Of a stretch of DNA of 64,000 nt, positions 1 through 10,709 are shown piece after piece (within the stretch, counting starts at the first letter, position 1; each line of letters opens with the position of its first letter). Origin of the DNA: Adiantum capillus-veneris. Lineage: Eukaryota > Streptophyta > Polypodiopsida > Polypodiales > Pteridaceae. Below the pieces are notes generated by a model, which was not told the origin of the DNA, ran no database searches, and was given only the letters and a program-made list of their open reading frames with translations. The DNA is taken from contig CM043970.1 in the NCBI GenBank assembly GCA_014529385.2, forward strand, positions 62,731,496 through 62,795,495, written 5' to 3'. The position numbers were made by a program, and so were the translations under genes.

Positions 1-85
1 CCCAATTGAGTCTTCATGCTTGATCCAGATTCAATGGGTGATGCAAGAGCATCTCGGGGGCCAGGTTTGCAACCCTTAACACTGT

Positions 86-1100
86 GTGGGAGGTTATGGT
101 GTGAAGAAACATGGGCACAAATATGGCTATGAAGTATGTGGTGGTGGTGGTTTGATAGTAGAAAATTTAAAAGATATTATGATCCTTAAAGCCAAGAGGA
201 GCTACGTGCCATCCGTAAAAAGAAGGCAACCAAGGCCAATTTGTATAACCCTCAACACCCACTTGAAGTCCTCGTGGAGGATAGAAACATTCAACATGAT
301 CAAGGACATGGCACTGTTGTCATTACCCTAACAAATGGCACCATAGCTCACTTAGACAAGGTATACTATGTACTTGGTCTAAAGCAGAATCTCATCTCAG
401 TAGGAGAGCTTACCTCCAAGGGCATTGCAGTTTCATTGGCACTTGATAAGTGCATCTTGCAAACACTTGACACCAATCACAAGCCTTTCTCTATATCTTG
501 TCCTAAAGAAGGGTGCTTGTATCCTCTCGGCTCTAGCAAGGCCCAAGCCAAAGCACTTTCATTAGCCATCAATTATTCTAAGCAAGAGGAGACTCTTACT
601 TGGCACTGTAGGCTAGGTCATGTCTCAAAACAAGTGTGCGCTCAAGGATATGCAACAGAAGGAGCTAGTGGTGGGTCTTCCAACCACAATTACACCAATC
701 ACATTTTGTGAAGCATGTGGATTGGGCAAAGCCTAGTATTTTAAGCTCCCAAGCTCAAAGTCTCATACAACTCAACCTCTTGAGCTCAGCCACTCGGATT
801 TGCAAGTCCCAATTTAGACACAATCACTCACCAGCAAAAAATAATTCCTAATCTTCATCGACCACCATACAAGGTACACTTATGTTTATTTATTGGCAGA
901 TAAAGGTGCTACTTTCATCAAATTTTATGCTTTCAAACTACGGTGGAGACACAATCGGATCAAAAAATTAAGACATTGAGGATAGACAATGGTGGGGAGT
1001 ATAAAAGCAATGATTTTCAACAATATTTTGTATCACATAGTATTCGACGGGAATCCAAATCACCCTCAACAAAATGGATTCGCCGAGTTGAAGAATAGTT
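86..1100 (+). pseudogene. Ty1/copia gag-pol fragment (pre-integrase and integrase)
   Basis: The best-preserved part, 241-711, reads as a copia GAG-pre-integrase domain: VYYVLGLKQNLISVGEL is followed by TWHCRLGHVS, the zinc-binding HHCC region before integrase. The frame then shifts, and CEACGLGKA appears around 708-735. Near 965-1010 the integrase core peptide IKTLRIDNGGEYKS is readable, carrying the second catalytic Asp. Similarity stops at about 1100 in a pyrimidine-rich tract. A full copia polyprotein is about 1300-1500 residues; reverse transcriptase and RNase H are missing here. No LTR was recognised on either side, and the 5' part may extend off the window. The family is sure; the exact limits are not. 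Confidence 0.85.
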
Positions 1101-2186
1101 CCCCCTTTCCTTCTCTCATACACTTCTCTCCCTTCTCTATCTCCATCTCTCAGTCTACTCTCTCTTCCTCTCATTCCTCACTCTATCTTCTCTATAGTAC
1201 TCAAGTTCACATAGAGCATGCCCCACAAGCCAAGGGTCCAAGGCTAAGTGGTAGTTCATGCGGCCTTGGATATGATGATGAAAGCTTAAGTGGATTGCTG
1301 GAATGTGGAAACGCCTCCTTCACCTGCTTGGCTATATATGGCTTGGCCTCATCTCATCGGCATGGTACTACAACTGCGGTTGCTCCTCATCAAGATCATC
1401 ATCAAAAAATGCCTTGGTGAGCAACTAAAAGAAAGGTCTACGTGCCATTGGAGGTAGAGTCTCCGACCCGTCAAAGGCAACAGGCAGTCAATCTATGGTG
1501 TGGGAAGGACGTTGTCCAACTGCAATGTATGTTGTCCGGACCTCATGCTCTTGAGAAAATGCAAGACCATACCTAGGAGAGGAATTCACGGTAGCTGAGG
1601 CTTTTTCTAGTGATTGCATTTGTAGTTAATTGTCTACATGTAATTGCATGAGAGAGAGAGAGAGAGGCTTTGGTCCTGATTTTATGTGCAATATGGGAGT
1701 GGTTATTCTATTGCTACATGCATGCATAGGTTGTTGGCAGGCCAAAGTCGGACATGGCTGAATTTCAACCAGGAAAGCAAGTTCAATAGGCCATGGGCGG
1801 TGCAAGGTAGTAGCGGGAGGCGGCTCAAGCCTCGGATGCAGGGTTGTGGCATTGCACGACGAGGTTGGGCGATGGATCTAGGGGCTTGTCATCGTGGTGA
1901 ATATGGTCAACAAGCACATAGGTAGGGGGACGATGATGGCCATGGGCAGATATGATTGGGATAGGTAGGATGACGCATGTAATGGAATTGGAGCTATATG
2001 GAGCTATGGGTAGATCCAAGATGAATACCAATAGGACAGGTACAGAGAGGGCTCGTGTTCACATGAGCTATGAGCTATGAGCCATTGAACAAGGTTGGAG
2101 GGAGGAGCCGCGCAAGGCCAGTGAAGATGGAATATAGACGTAAAAAGGTGGAGTTGTGCAGCTCGACGCCTTCAACACGACATGTC

Positions 2187-2190
<4 letters not shown>
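1101..2190. other. No gene seen; low-complexity then unique sequence
   Basis: About 1101-1190 is a CT-rich tract. A short (AG)n lies at 1650-1667. The remaining open frames are short, lack family motifs and are not supported as genes. Confidence 0.5.
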
Positions 2191-2254
<64 letters not shown>

Positions 2255-2282
2255 TTGAGAGAGAGAGAGAGAGGGAGAGAGA
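2191..2282. repeat. (GA)n microsatellite, interrupted
   Basis: About 90 bases of GA repeats with a few interruptions (gaca, gattga, gggaga). The Glu-Arg and Ser-Leu peptides read from it are artefacts of the repeat. Confidence 0.97.
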
Positions 2283-2365
2283 AGGGAAAATTACCAAAAT
2301 ACCCCTCTAAATTGTGGAAATTCCTTGAAATATCCCTCAAATTTAAAAAATTCCCAAAAAATCCC
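2283..2365 (+). repeat. Dispersed repeat block A (inverted copy near 50430-50515)
   Basis: This AT-rich stretch, with ATTACCAAAATACCCCTCTA and GTGGAAATTCC, recurs in reverse complement at about 50430-50515. It lies outside block B here but inside block B in the right-hand copy, so the two copies are not a simple palindrome. Confidence 0.75.
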
Positions 2366-2478
2366 CAATATTTTGTCACGCATTCTCAAAATGCCCTTCA
2401 AATTTTCCAAAATTTCCATGGCTATGAAAGTAAATTTCTCCAAAAATAAAATATTATGTAGCTTTTCAGAAGAAGACT

Positions 2479-2481
<3 letters not shown>

Positions 2482-2510
<29 letters not shown>
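2482..2510. repeat. (CT)n microsatellite
   Basis: A clean CT tract of about 29 bases. Confidence 0.95.
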
Positions 2511-2514
<4 letters not shown>

Positions 2515-2769
2515 GTTGTTGTCAGCCACACTCTAAGCCTCCGTCCATAGTCAGAACATGTCAAAACTTACTTATAACTAAGCCTTGAGTAACCACGCCC
2601 TTAAAAGGTCTCAAGTTTTAAGAATCTTGAAATGATTCCAAAGAGTCCAAATATTTATTTTTATTTCACTATTTGGTACAGTTCTCAAAGCAGGCCTTGT
2701 GATTTTATCGCTTGTTTAAAAAGCATAATTTTTTGATTGGTGGACATGGTAGTGATCACTCATTGTGCT

Positions 2770-3365
2770 CAAAACAAGTGAAAGACTCACGGTGGCTTTC
2801 TAAAACAATTAGAACGTGATAAAATTAGTAGGTTGAGTTTAAGTAGAATCAATGTTCAAGAAAGGATTGCCTCAGCTTAGCCTTGAGTCGGTTGATTATG
2901 GAGACTAACTGGTTGCAAACCATGGTAAAGGGAAGAAAAATTGGTAAAATATGTAAGAAAATAGTTCAAAAATCTTACAAATTTAAATTTATGTTAGTTT
3001 TTTCGGTTTGCTTCTTTGTGGGGATGAAACTCAGCCGACGGTTGCTTAATAAAAGAGACTTTCCGGAATATTGACTAGAATTAAGTTATAAAATGAAAGA
3101 AAAGTCAAGCCATGTGAGGCTGTGAAATGAAATGTAAAAATATATATATATATATTATATATGTGTGTGTATCCATAAGATGTACTAGAACTATACGAGT
3201 AAAATTTCACTTTAACATTTTAAAACAATAGAATGCAAGAAAAATTAAGACATGTCAGGATATGAAATGAAAGTGACATAAAAAAATCCATTTACTATTT
3301 TAAAATTGAAATAACATGAAAGCATTGAAAGTATGCCTAAGCCAACTCAACTCTAAGGCTTCTTT
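2770..3365 (+). repeat. Inverted-repeat arm, left (block B)
   Basis: This block matches the reverse complement of about 50560-51200 along its whole length. Shared strings include GTAGAATCAATGTTCAAGAA, CAAACCATGGTAAAGGGAAG, AATAGAATGCAAGAAAA and the end around CCAACTCAACTCTAAGGCTT. An AT/GT-rich stretch at 3140-3172 interrupts it. No coding potential or known transposon family was recognised. The arms flank the LINE-hAT stack. Confidence 0.85.
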
Positions 3366-4390
3366 TAGAAAGCAAAAATGATGAAGTGTCGCTGGTTCGG
3401 ATGAACGCATTATCCATTAGAGGCACCCCTGTTCATACTTGCCTCGACGTAACCCAGATCTCATGTGTGCTTCATCGGCCATGCTCGGTTGCTTCTTGCT
3501 CCAACCGCACCATGACATCTTGTTGCTTGCCTCAGTTGCACGATATGGTTGGAGGTAGAAAGACGCGATGCAAGTCACGCAGAGGAGGGAGTTCTGTGCA
3601 TGATAATGCGCAAAGCAAGGGCTTAAAACGCACATAGTGTCCACCTCTACACTATCCTTAGCATCGCAAAAGACAGAGGCAAACACACGACCTCTAAATG
3701 TACATACATGCGATCAGTTGACCACTTGCTAATCGTAGTCTCTCTCTCCCTACCTTTACCCTAACACATGGGATGTCTTGCTCTAGAACCTCCCCACATC
3801 TTCCCACAAGAAGATTTAGAAAATTTCTCATGTAGGAAAAGGGAGCCTTTTTCAATGTTTTTCATACAATGCATAACATCTTGAGCTTCTACTCCGGGAG
3901 GCACTGCATACATAGCCACCGAGCCGACGGTCCCCTGCCCCCTACATACCTAGCAAGGTATGCCGTGGTGGGGGGCCAATGGTCCCTGCCCCCAATCGTA
4001 CCTAGCTAGGTATGTCGTGTGTCCCTTAGAGAAGCTCAAGATGTTGAGGTAAGTCATAATGTGGGAGTTATTGTGAGAATCTGTCCAAAACTTCTTGTGT
4101 TCAGCTTGTAGAGCACATTCTCATCGCACCTCTATCGTTAAGGTACTATATCTCTCATGCATTTCCTTGTCACGCAACACGTCTCCTATCACCCAAGTTA
4201 ACCTCTCAGCGTCAGTCTTTTCTCGTCCTCTTTCTGTCTCTTGCGGTTGTTTGTAGGCTGTAGCTATCAGCTCCAACAGCTTCTCATTGTTGCTTCTATC
4301 CTTGCTATTCCTTCTACAACTATCGTTACATCCCTGCATCGTTTCTGCAATGGAACTTTTTTCGACCTTACACTCCAAGAGAGCGTCGTG

Positions 4391-4394
<4 letters not shown>
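3366..4394. other. No gene seen; contains short palindromes
   Basis: Two related segments near 3940-4015 each carry a palindrome (TACCTAGCAAGGTA and TACCTAGCTAGGTA) next to C-rich sequence. This resembles a small local duplication. No protein family was recognised on either strand. Confidence 0.5.

Positions 4395-4427
<33 letters not shown>
4395..4427. repeat. (GA)n microsatellite
   Basis: About 33 bases of pure GA. Confidence 0.95.
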
Positions 4428-4430
<3 letters not shown>

Positions 4431-4558
4431 ACCTAGAAAGTATAGAGAGATAAGAATAAGAAGAAGAAGAGAATTTTGAACGTTGTGACTCATAGGAAAC
4501 TATCCAAAAAACTTGAAAGATCAATCCTCATGGGATGAGCAACACACACACATACACA

Positions 4559-4841
4559 TTTTTTTTGTAAATCAGATTTGATTAATTTACCAATGGGAAA
4601 TCTCAAAGCGAGGAAAACCAACCAAAAAGATAGATACAAATAGAAGAAAACAAAAGTGTTATGTGATGTGAAAGCGCTAAAAACAAACATAGAAGAGTTG
4701 CAAGATTTTCAGGGATATGTCCCGCAACGAAATTTTGAACGATGGAAAAGGGTTTGCATCATGCCGGTGAAACATGCAGAGATTGCGACAGCTCCATAAA
4801 GACCATAGCAACCAAAATCTAACCCATGCGAAGAAGATGGC
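4559..4841 (-). pseudogene. LINE 3' end with poly(A) tail
   Basis: Read on -, this continues from the right-hand LINE part through hydrophobic-rich, decayed sequence and ends in AAATCTGATTTACAAAAAAA at about 4578-4559. Short spurious frames exist, but the support is positional: it lies directly across the hAT TSD from the zf-RVT region. Confidence 0.65.
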
Positions 4842-4870
4842 CAGGGATTTAATATTTACGTATTACGACA
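4842..4870 (+). repeat. hAT left terminal inverted repeat
   Basis: CAGGGATTT plus a partly matching ACGTATTACGA segment. The first nine bases are identical to the right end and to a third related end at 56839. Confidence 0.85.
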
Positions 4871-4967
4871 AATTTTGTATGATCACAAGGTCTTATTGCA
4901 ACATTTACATGATTACACTAAACATGATCAGAAAGAATCCAGTTAAGTGTGACCTGGAAACCCACTA

Positions 4968-5075
4968 AAATCTCGTCGGGCTTTTCCATTTTCCCTGCGG
5001 GCCCGCCGAGAATACTAAAAAGCCCGATGGACGTGCATAATTATATATGCGCGGGCTCGATCGGGCCCGTTGGGT
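4968..5075. repeat. hAT subterminal GC-rich repeat, left
   Basis: CGTCGGGCTTTTCC, GCGGGCCCGCCGAGAA and AAAAAGCCCGATGG lie about 130-230 bases inside the left end. The same motifs (GGTGGGCCCGCCGAGAA, AAAAAGCCCGACGG) lie about 130-250 bases inside the right end. Clustered subterminal motifs are where hAT transposases are known to bind; this function is inferred here. Confidence 0.7.
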
Positions 5076-5090
5076 GTTATTTCTTTGTTT

Positions 5091-5094
<4 letters not shown>

Positions 5095-5144
<50 letters not shown>
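5095..5144. repeat. (GA)n microsatellite
   Basis: Fifty bases of pure GA, just inside the hAT subterminal region. Confidence 0.97.
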
Positions 5145-5147
<3 letters not shown>

Positions 5148-5389
5148 TCTTTGCAGGTACGTCGAGAAGAGAGAGGAGAGAGAGAGGGGGTCATGTGGGA
5201 GCGTACTCTGCACTGCAGTGCGTGGCAATTGCGGAGTACCTGACCACACGATTCGGGTATGTGTTGTGTGTGTATGCATTGTGTGGTAGCGTGCCTTTTG
5301 TCGTATTGCATGGCAGTGATAAGATACCTCACCACACAATGGGAGTGTGTGCATAAGCTCTTCTACGAAACAATGCTTATCATGGGGGC

Positions 5390-5650
5390 ATCACCTCGGT
5401 GACGTGGGGAAGATGGTGTCCTTGTGGTAAGTATTCGCTTATTGTCTGGGTACTACGTCGATAATGCGGCGAATCTAGTATCCTTATGGTAAGTCAACTT
5501 CCCTTCCGCTTTCCCAAAAATCGTATGGGCATAGGTCGGTAACACGGCTATATATTTTTCGTATGCAAGTCATTATTTCTCCTTAAATTCATGCAGCACT
5601 CGATCGATAACACGGCTAATAGAGTGTCGTTTGTTAGAAGCATCTTTTTT
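5390..5650 (+). repeat. Four diverged direct repeats of about 60-75 bases
   Basis: Related units begin near 5395, 5455, 5533 and 5601. Each has a CGRTAACACGGC-like core, and most follow it with a GTATCCTTATGGTAAGT-like tail. Divergence is high and no function is evident. Confidence 0.6.
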
Positions 5651-5881
5651 TGCATAAATGTGGCGTTCGTATCGTTAAGCCGATCGTACGAACGTCATAT
5701 AATTTGTATGTGTATGTGTATTTTTTAAGTATTAAGTATATGAAATACTTGGACTGTAGTGCAGTTGTGAAGAGTATTTCATATACAAATATTTGAATTG
5801 TTTGATTTTGTTGTTTTTAACTGTCCAATGAAATTATATACTAGCTAATCATATTCAAAAGAATACTTTATTCATCAATCA

Positions 5882-6192
5882 TCACTATTTTAAATGCTCC
5901 ATTTATTTAAATTATATGCAAAAAAGTAGTTGCACACAAATTGCATGTTAAATATTCTTTTTTATCTTTTTAAAGGATCTCAAGCATTATAGCTATTTTT
6001 AATGCTTCATTTACATAAATTCTCTGTAAAAAAGAATTTGCACACAATTTGCATGTTAAATATTCTTTTGTATCTTTTTAAAGAGCATCAATCATGATCG
6101 CTTTTTTGATTGCTACGTTTACATAAATTCTATGTAAAAAAGTTTGTGAACACAATTTGCATGTTAAATATTTATTTCTATCTTTTTAAAGA
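5882..6192 (+). repeat. Tandem repeat, three units of about 108 bases
   Basis: Each unit contains CATTTACATAAATTCT-like sequence, a GTAAAAAAG stretch, then CACACAATTTGCATGTTAAA and TATCTTTTTAAAG. The units start at about 5882, 5989 and 6097. AT-rich and non-coding. Confidence 0.8.
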
Positions 6193-6659
6193 GCAAAACA
6201 TTCGTTGCAATTTTCTAGTCCGATTTTTATACTTGCAATGTTTTAAATATTTTTGAAGTCTTTAAGTCGGTGTGTGCTTTGTTTGAACTAGTATGTGCGC
6301 ACGGAGAAAAATATCTGTAAAAAATTCAATATATGCTGAAATATGCCAGACTGTTAACATGTATTTTTTGATCTGATTTAATTTCTTATAAACCACTTGT
6401 TTAATTTGCATTTTACATGTTTAACAGATTGCAATTTTAAGTGAAGAGTGTTTTCAAAATTTATCAATATTTCCTTGCACATTTCTTAAAGTCTTCAAGT
6501 GGTGGTTAAGGGTTTGCCTGAAATAGTGTGAGACTGTTAGTGTCATTCGCAACCATGAATTTGTATATTGATATGCTGTTTTTTATTGTCCAGTGCAAAT
6601 ATGATGCCAGATCAAAAGAAAATTATTATGCGCTCCATTCATAAAGAATGTATTCTGGC

Positions 6660-8065
6660 AATCTCATCATGTGTAGATGGTCGCATACATCAAATTAGTG
6701 AAAGTGATATCTTCATCGAAGACCTCAAGTGCTAGCACTATATGGGAGAACACAGAGGGCAGGCTACGAGGTGAAGGCCAATACAAGTTGTTGATTCCAG
6801 TAGGGATTCAAGAATTGGACCCTCACCACAAGGTTAGGACAATGTTGGGCAATATGAAAGTATGTTGCAGAGACTTAAAGGAAGATATCCCACCTGCCTG
6901 CGACATGTCAAAATTAGAGCTCTGGGATAAATTGTGGGAAGAACAAAAGGTAAAGATGTAGCATGTGAAATCCAAGGACCAAGCAGTCTTACCCAAGAGA
7001 TTGAAGGTGGCCCAAGATGTGAAAGCATCTTTGGGAGATCGATCTGATGCCAGCAACACCGGCACAATCATGCACACGGTTTGAATTCCAAGTGCGCTCA
7101 TCTTGTCGATATCCTTCACAAAGCCTTGGTAGAAGGTATGAGGGTTAGAACAGGCTTCTTTGGTGTGTGCACATTGTACACCATCAAAGGCATCTCTTTT
7201 TTTCCAGACCACATTACATATGTGGGAAAATGTTACAAGGGAGGGAATGAGGAGAAATTTGACACCTTTCAGACAGAGCAAGGAATGCAACCGCTTCACC
7301 TCTCCATTGTAAGGTGCATTGGCTTTACTACTGCAGCTCCTTGGATCACAATATTCCCATACTACAATGGGGGTACCATGGACGACATGATGTGCCGCTT
7401 ATCATTCGCTCACAGATTGTTCAGACGACATATGCACGGGCTACAACACGGCTGGAGGTCATTGCCTACAGCAAATCTTCCTGTACAAGAGATAGACATG
7501 GTGTGGATCAAAGCAGTGATCGAGCATATGCCAACCATTTATCACTCTCGGGATAGTGCACAGTGATCTACACCTGTTCAGCATAATGTTGGACTTTACT
7601 CATGCCAATAAGCTTCGTGTCGGCATCAATTATTGGGGGATGATGCTCAGAACGCCAGCTAAGCACGCAATAATAAATTATCTGCATCCAAGCGCACAGT
7701 TGGACTCTACAGTTTTGGAGGCACAGAGAGCAGGGAATTTCGAGATGGCTAAGCGACCGTGGATTGCTCCAGAACTATACGATCCACTGTGCACAGATGC
7801 ATACACATATTCGTCTACATTTTGACAACAATCATACAACAAGGTTGGCATTTCCTCCTCGTAGCCAACACTTTCGATGTGATGCTTAGAACGCCAACTA
7901 AGTGTGCAACAATTAATTATCTTCATCCAAGCGCACAGTCGGACTCTACAGTTTTGGAGGCACAGAAAGAAGGGAATACCGAGATGGCTAAGCGGCCGTG
8001 GATTGCTCAAGAACTATACGATCCACGGTGCACATATGCATACACTTCTTCGTCTCTGTTTTGAC
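6660..8065 (+). pseudogene. Protein-kinase-like pseudogene inside the hAT
   Basis: A kinase fold can be followed with breaks. A possible N-terminal part is at 6677-6961. In 7081-7566 a glycine-rich-loop-like stretch and the VGKCY lysine strand are followed by LHLSIVRCIGF and PWITIFPYYNGGTMDD, which fit the helix-C, hinge and following region. After a one-base frameshift near 7547 comes the catalytic loop IVHSDLHLFSIMLDF (HxDLxxxN type, with the final Asn changed to Ser). Next come GINYWGMM, where a DWG or DFG motif would be expected, and the APE region RPWIAPELYD. The C-lobe after this is missing, and the last part is duplicated in tandem. The missing Asn and Asp, the frameshift and the truncation show that it cannot encode a working kinase. 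It is convergent with the hAT transposase and may be a host gene captured by the element; the exact kinase family is not recognised. Confidence 0.75.
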
Positions 8066-8121
8066 AATCATGCAACTAGTTTGGCATTTCCTCCTTGTAG
8101 CCAGCACTTTCGATGTGATTC
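7640..8121 (+). repeat. Tandem duplication of about 240 bases within the kinase pseudogene
   Basis: Unit 1 (about 7640-7880) and unit 2 (about 7880-8121) both begin GATGMTYAGAACGCCA and encode the NYLHPSAQ...EMAKRPWIA segment. Both end with GGCATTTCCTCCT and CACTTTCGATGTGAT. The copies differ by scattered substitutions, so the duplication is not recent. Confidence 0.9.
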
Positions 8122-8455
8122 GATATCTTTTCATTGAAAAACATATATACTAATTTTTTTGCTATGTCTTCTAATAATATGTTGCGAATAGTGCTATAAA
8201 CATACTTGTACATATTTCAGTTTCTCTCTGAACTTGAGTTTGTTGCACATTGTGCCAGTACTTTCATTGCAAGGGGACGTAAGGTAGAGTAATGCTCTCC
8301 ACCATTCATCATCCGCCACTTCCAGGCAAGTTGCTCTTTTGCCATTACCTGTACAAAATCATTCGCAAAAGGACCTCCTTTTAATCTAAATGCACTCATT
8401 TCTTTGATGCAATCAATTCGGTCATGAACGTTGGAGTAGAACGTGTTGACAATGT

Positions 8456-10709
8456 TGGTGTAACCAAAGTTGGTCCGAGCTAGGAAGTGGTCTATGCTAG
8501 GAAAAGGCTGTAGGCAAGTGCAATATAGAAGGCTAGGGCAGGTACCAAGGTCCTAGGCAGCCAAAGGTCCGCAGCAATGCATGTCTAAAGCAGTTCTTTA
8601 GGGAAAAAAAAATTCAAGATGATCCTAGATGGGATAGAAAGTGAAGGTACCCGGAGTGTTGAGTCAATGCTTTGGAATGTAGTGTTCAATGTGCTCTAGA
8701 AGCTAGTCCAAACGGCTCGTCAAACGGAGCCCCGATGCTTGAGATATTGCAATTCAAAGTTAGAAGGTTTAGCAGATCCCCGACAGATAGGGCATCTAGG
8801 GACATGTGGCCCAAGCGGATGACAACAAATAGATGCAAAGAGCTCAAATTATGGAGCATGCCTGTCTTTTCGGATTGCCAATTGGAGCTCTGGATACCAA
8901 GTTATGGCCGTCAGAAGTTTTTTCGAGGGCCATTTATGGGCCAAGTCGACCACATCGGAGGATGCGCCATCTGGTATACTTTTGGCCTCGCCAAGGTTCT
9001 CAGTGATAGTATGCATCATGTGGACTTAACACAAATTGACAGTTCGTCAATTGGATTCTTAGTCAGTAAGATACGGCGAGTCGAAATCGGAGGCAGGTGC
9101 TAGAGAGGACAATGCAGGTAATTTTCTTGGTTTCTTGGCGACCTCGGATAGCGAGCTCAAAAGGGTCTGAATGCGGTGAGATTTTTACGGTCCGGGACCA
9201 ACACGGTGGGGATCCGATACGGCTTTACGGCGCGGCCATCAGGCATGGGAGCAGTAAAGGGGAGCATGGAGAAGGAGAGCCCAAAAACGGGTATACATGA
9301 AGTTTTTTTGAAAAAATTGCAAAGGCTTTAGAGGCTTAGTGGATCCAGTGGATGCTAGGTGGCACGGATAAAACCCACATTCACTGATAATGAATGGTAG
9401 GGAAGCCTTTATAGGCTAGGCCATGAGCTCCAGTTGCTACACAAAGGGGGAGAGAGGGGGAGCTCCCACACCCCTTCGCAATGGCGAGCACCGAGGGGCA
9501 CTGCGGTTGTCAGTGCCGAAAGCGCACAGTGGCTTGCAGGTGGCGTTTTGGCCGGTGGCACACACTCACTATTGAGGGCGGCGGAGATTGTAACAGATGA
9601 CATGGCAGTGCCCTTAATGGGCCCATTCTCGCGACTGGCCCTTAGAGGGCCCACTTTTTGAGGCAAGGGGGAGGCAATAGCGTCCTTGCTAATGCCCCCT
9701 CCCTGGTGCATAATAAGGGAGTAGTCTCGTGGACAGTGAGCCAAAGAGAGAGGGAGAGAGCCCAAGGAAGCCGCCAGGTGTACAGAGCAAAGGCAAGGGC
9801 AAGCAAGCCTAAAGGGGCACCAAGTACGAAATTAAGCAAGCCTTTCCAAGGCCGGGCACGGCGGGATCAAAGTGAAGGGTGAGGAGAAAAGAGAGAGAGA
9901 AGAGAACTGGTGGGGGCCGGACAAAGGTGGTCAAAGGGAAAAAAATCAAAAGGAGAGTGCAAGGCTAAGCTCCCCAAAGGGATAAAAAGTAAAGAAAAAG
10001 CAAAAATAAAAAAATGTCAAGGGGCATTAGCTATGTCGCTAATGCACCCCCCTCGAGTGCAAAAGAAAGAGAAAGAAAGAAAATGAAGCTAGAGGCAGTT
10101 ACCTCCTCCCAAAGTTACTGAATGTGAATGCCAAACAGGCCAATGAAAGAGTAGTTTCCAAAGTTGAAGGCCCCCCCACTATAAAAGTCATTTTTTAGTC
10201 AAATTAGGGGCTTTTTTGGTGCCGTTTGAAGCCTGCAAAGTGGAGCTCCGTGACAAGTTAATCCCTTTGTACCTTTTTCTTAAAACCGACCATAGTGATG
10301 GCATTACAAGCCTTTGTATATGCCTTTTGAAATGCAATCAAACCACTGTTGCCCCGTCTTACGGTTGTTTCCCCTTTCCCCCTTCTCTTTCTCCTGCTTT
10401 CACGTTTCCCCTCGGTGTCGAGAGTGTGGAAGTGTGTGCCCCTCCGGACCGATGTTGTTTTGTGTGAGAGAGTGAGATTGAGTGTTTGTATGGGTGTGTA
10501 AGGATGGAGATAGACCGTGGCAGTAGGTGTGCATTGTGTGGTGGATTTGTGGAGTGTGTGAGCAGTGGAAATTGAGCAGGCGGTGGTCTTCTAGTGTGAA
10601 GTGTGTTTTTGAAGGTGTTTTCTGAGAGGATAGGGGTGTTGTGGATACCTTGAGCTATAGAGAGGTCCTTGTGTTTGTGCCGGGCGTGTTCCCCCATTCC
10701 CCCTCTCCA
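8456..10709 (+). mobile_element. Solo LTR (same family as the LTRs at 35334 and 39475)
   Basis: It starts TGGTGTAACCAAAGTTGGTC and ends CCCTCTCCA, flanked by the 4-bp TSD ATGT (8452-8455 and 10710-10713). It aligns along its length, with clear divergence, to the 2.0-kb LTRs at 35334-37360 and 39475-41487. Shared strings include GGCTCGTCAAA, GCAGATCCCCGAC and GGAGCATGCCTGTC. It lacks internal sequence, so it is the usual product of LTR-LTR recombination. It interrupts the hAT transposase. Confidence 0.92.
10179..10187 (+). promoter_or_regulatory. Putative TATA box of the solo LTR
   Basis: CTATAAAAG lies after a C-run, about 520 bases before the LTR 3' end. The equivalent positions in both related LTRs carry CCCCTATAAAAGG, which supports a promoter marking the end of U3. 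Confidence 0.6.

Noticed and set aside
3940-4015. Palindromes TACCTAGCAAGGTA and TACCTAGCTAGGTA as a MITE
   Set aside because: No terminal repeats with a target duplication could be defined around them.
4710-4730. CAGGGATATG at 4710 as a hAT end
   Set aside because: It does not share the family sequence after CAGGGAT, has no duplicated octamer partner, and lies inside the LINE 3' part. The end at 4842 meets all tests.
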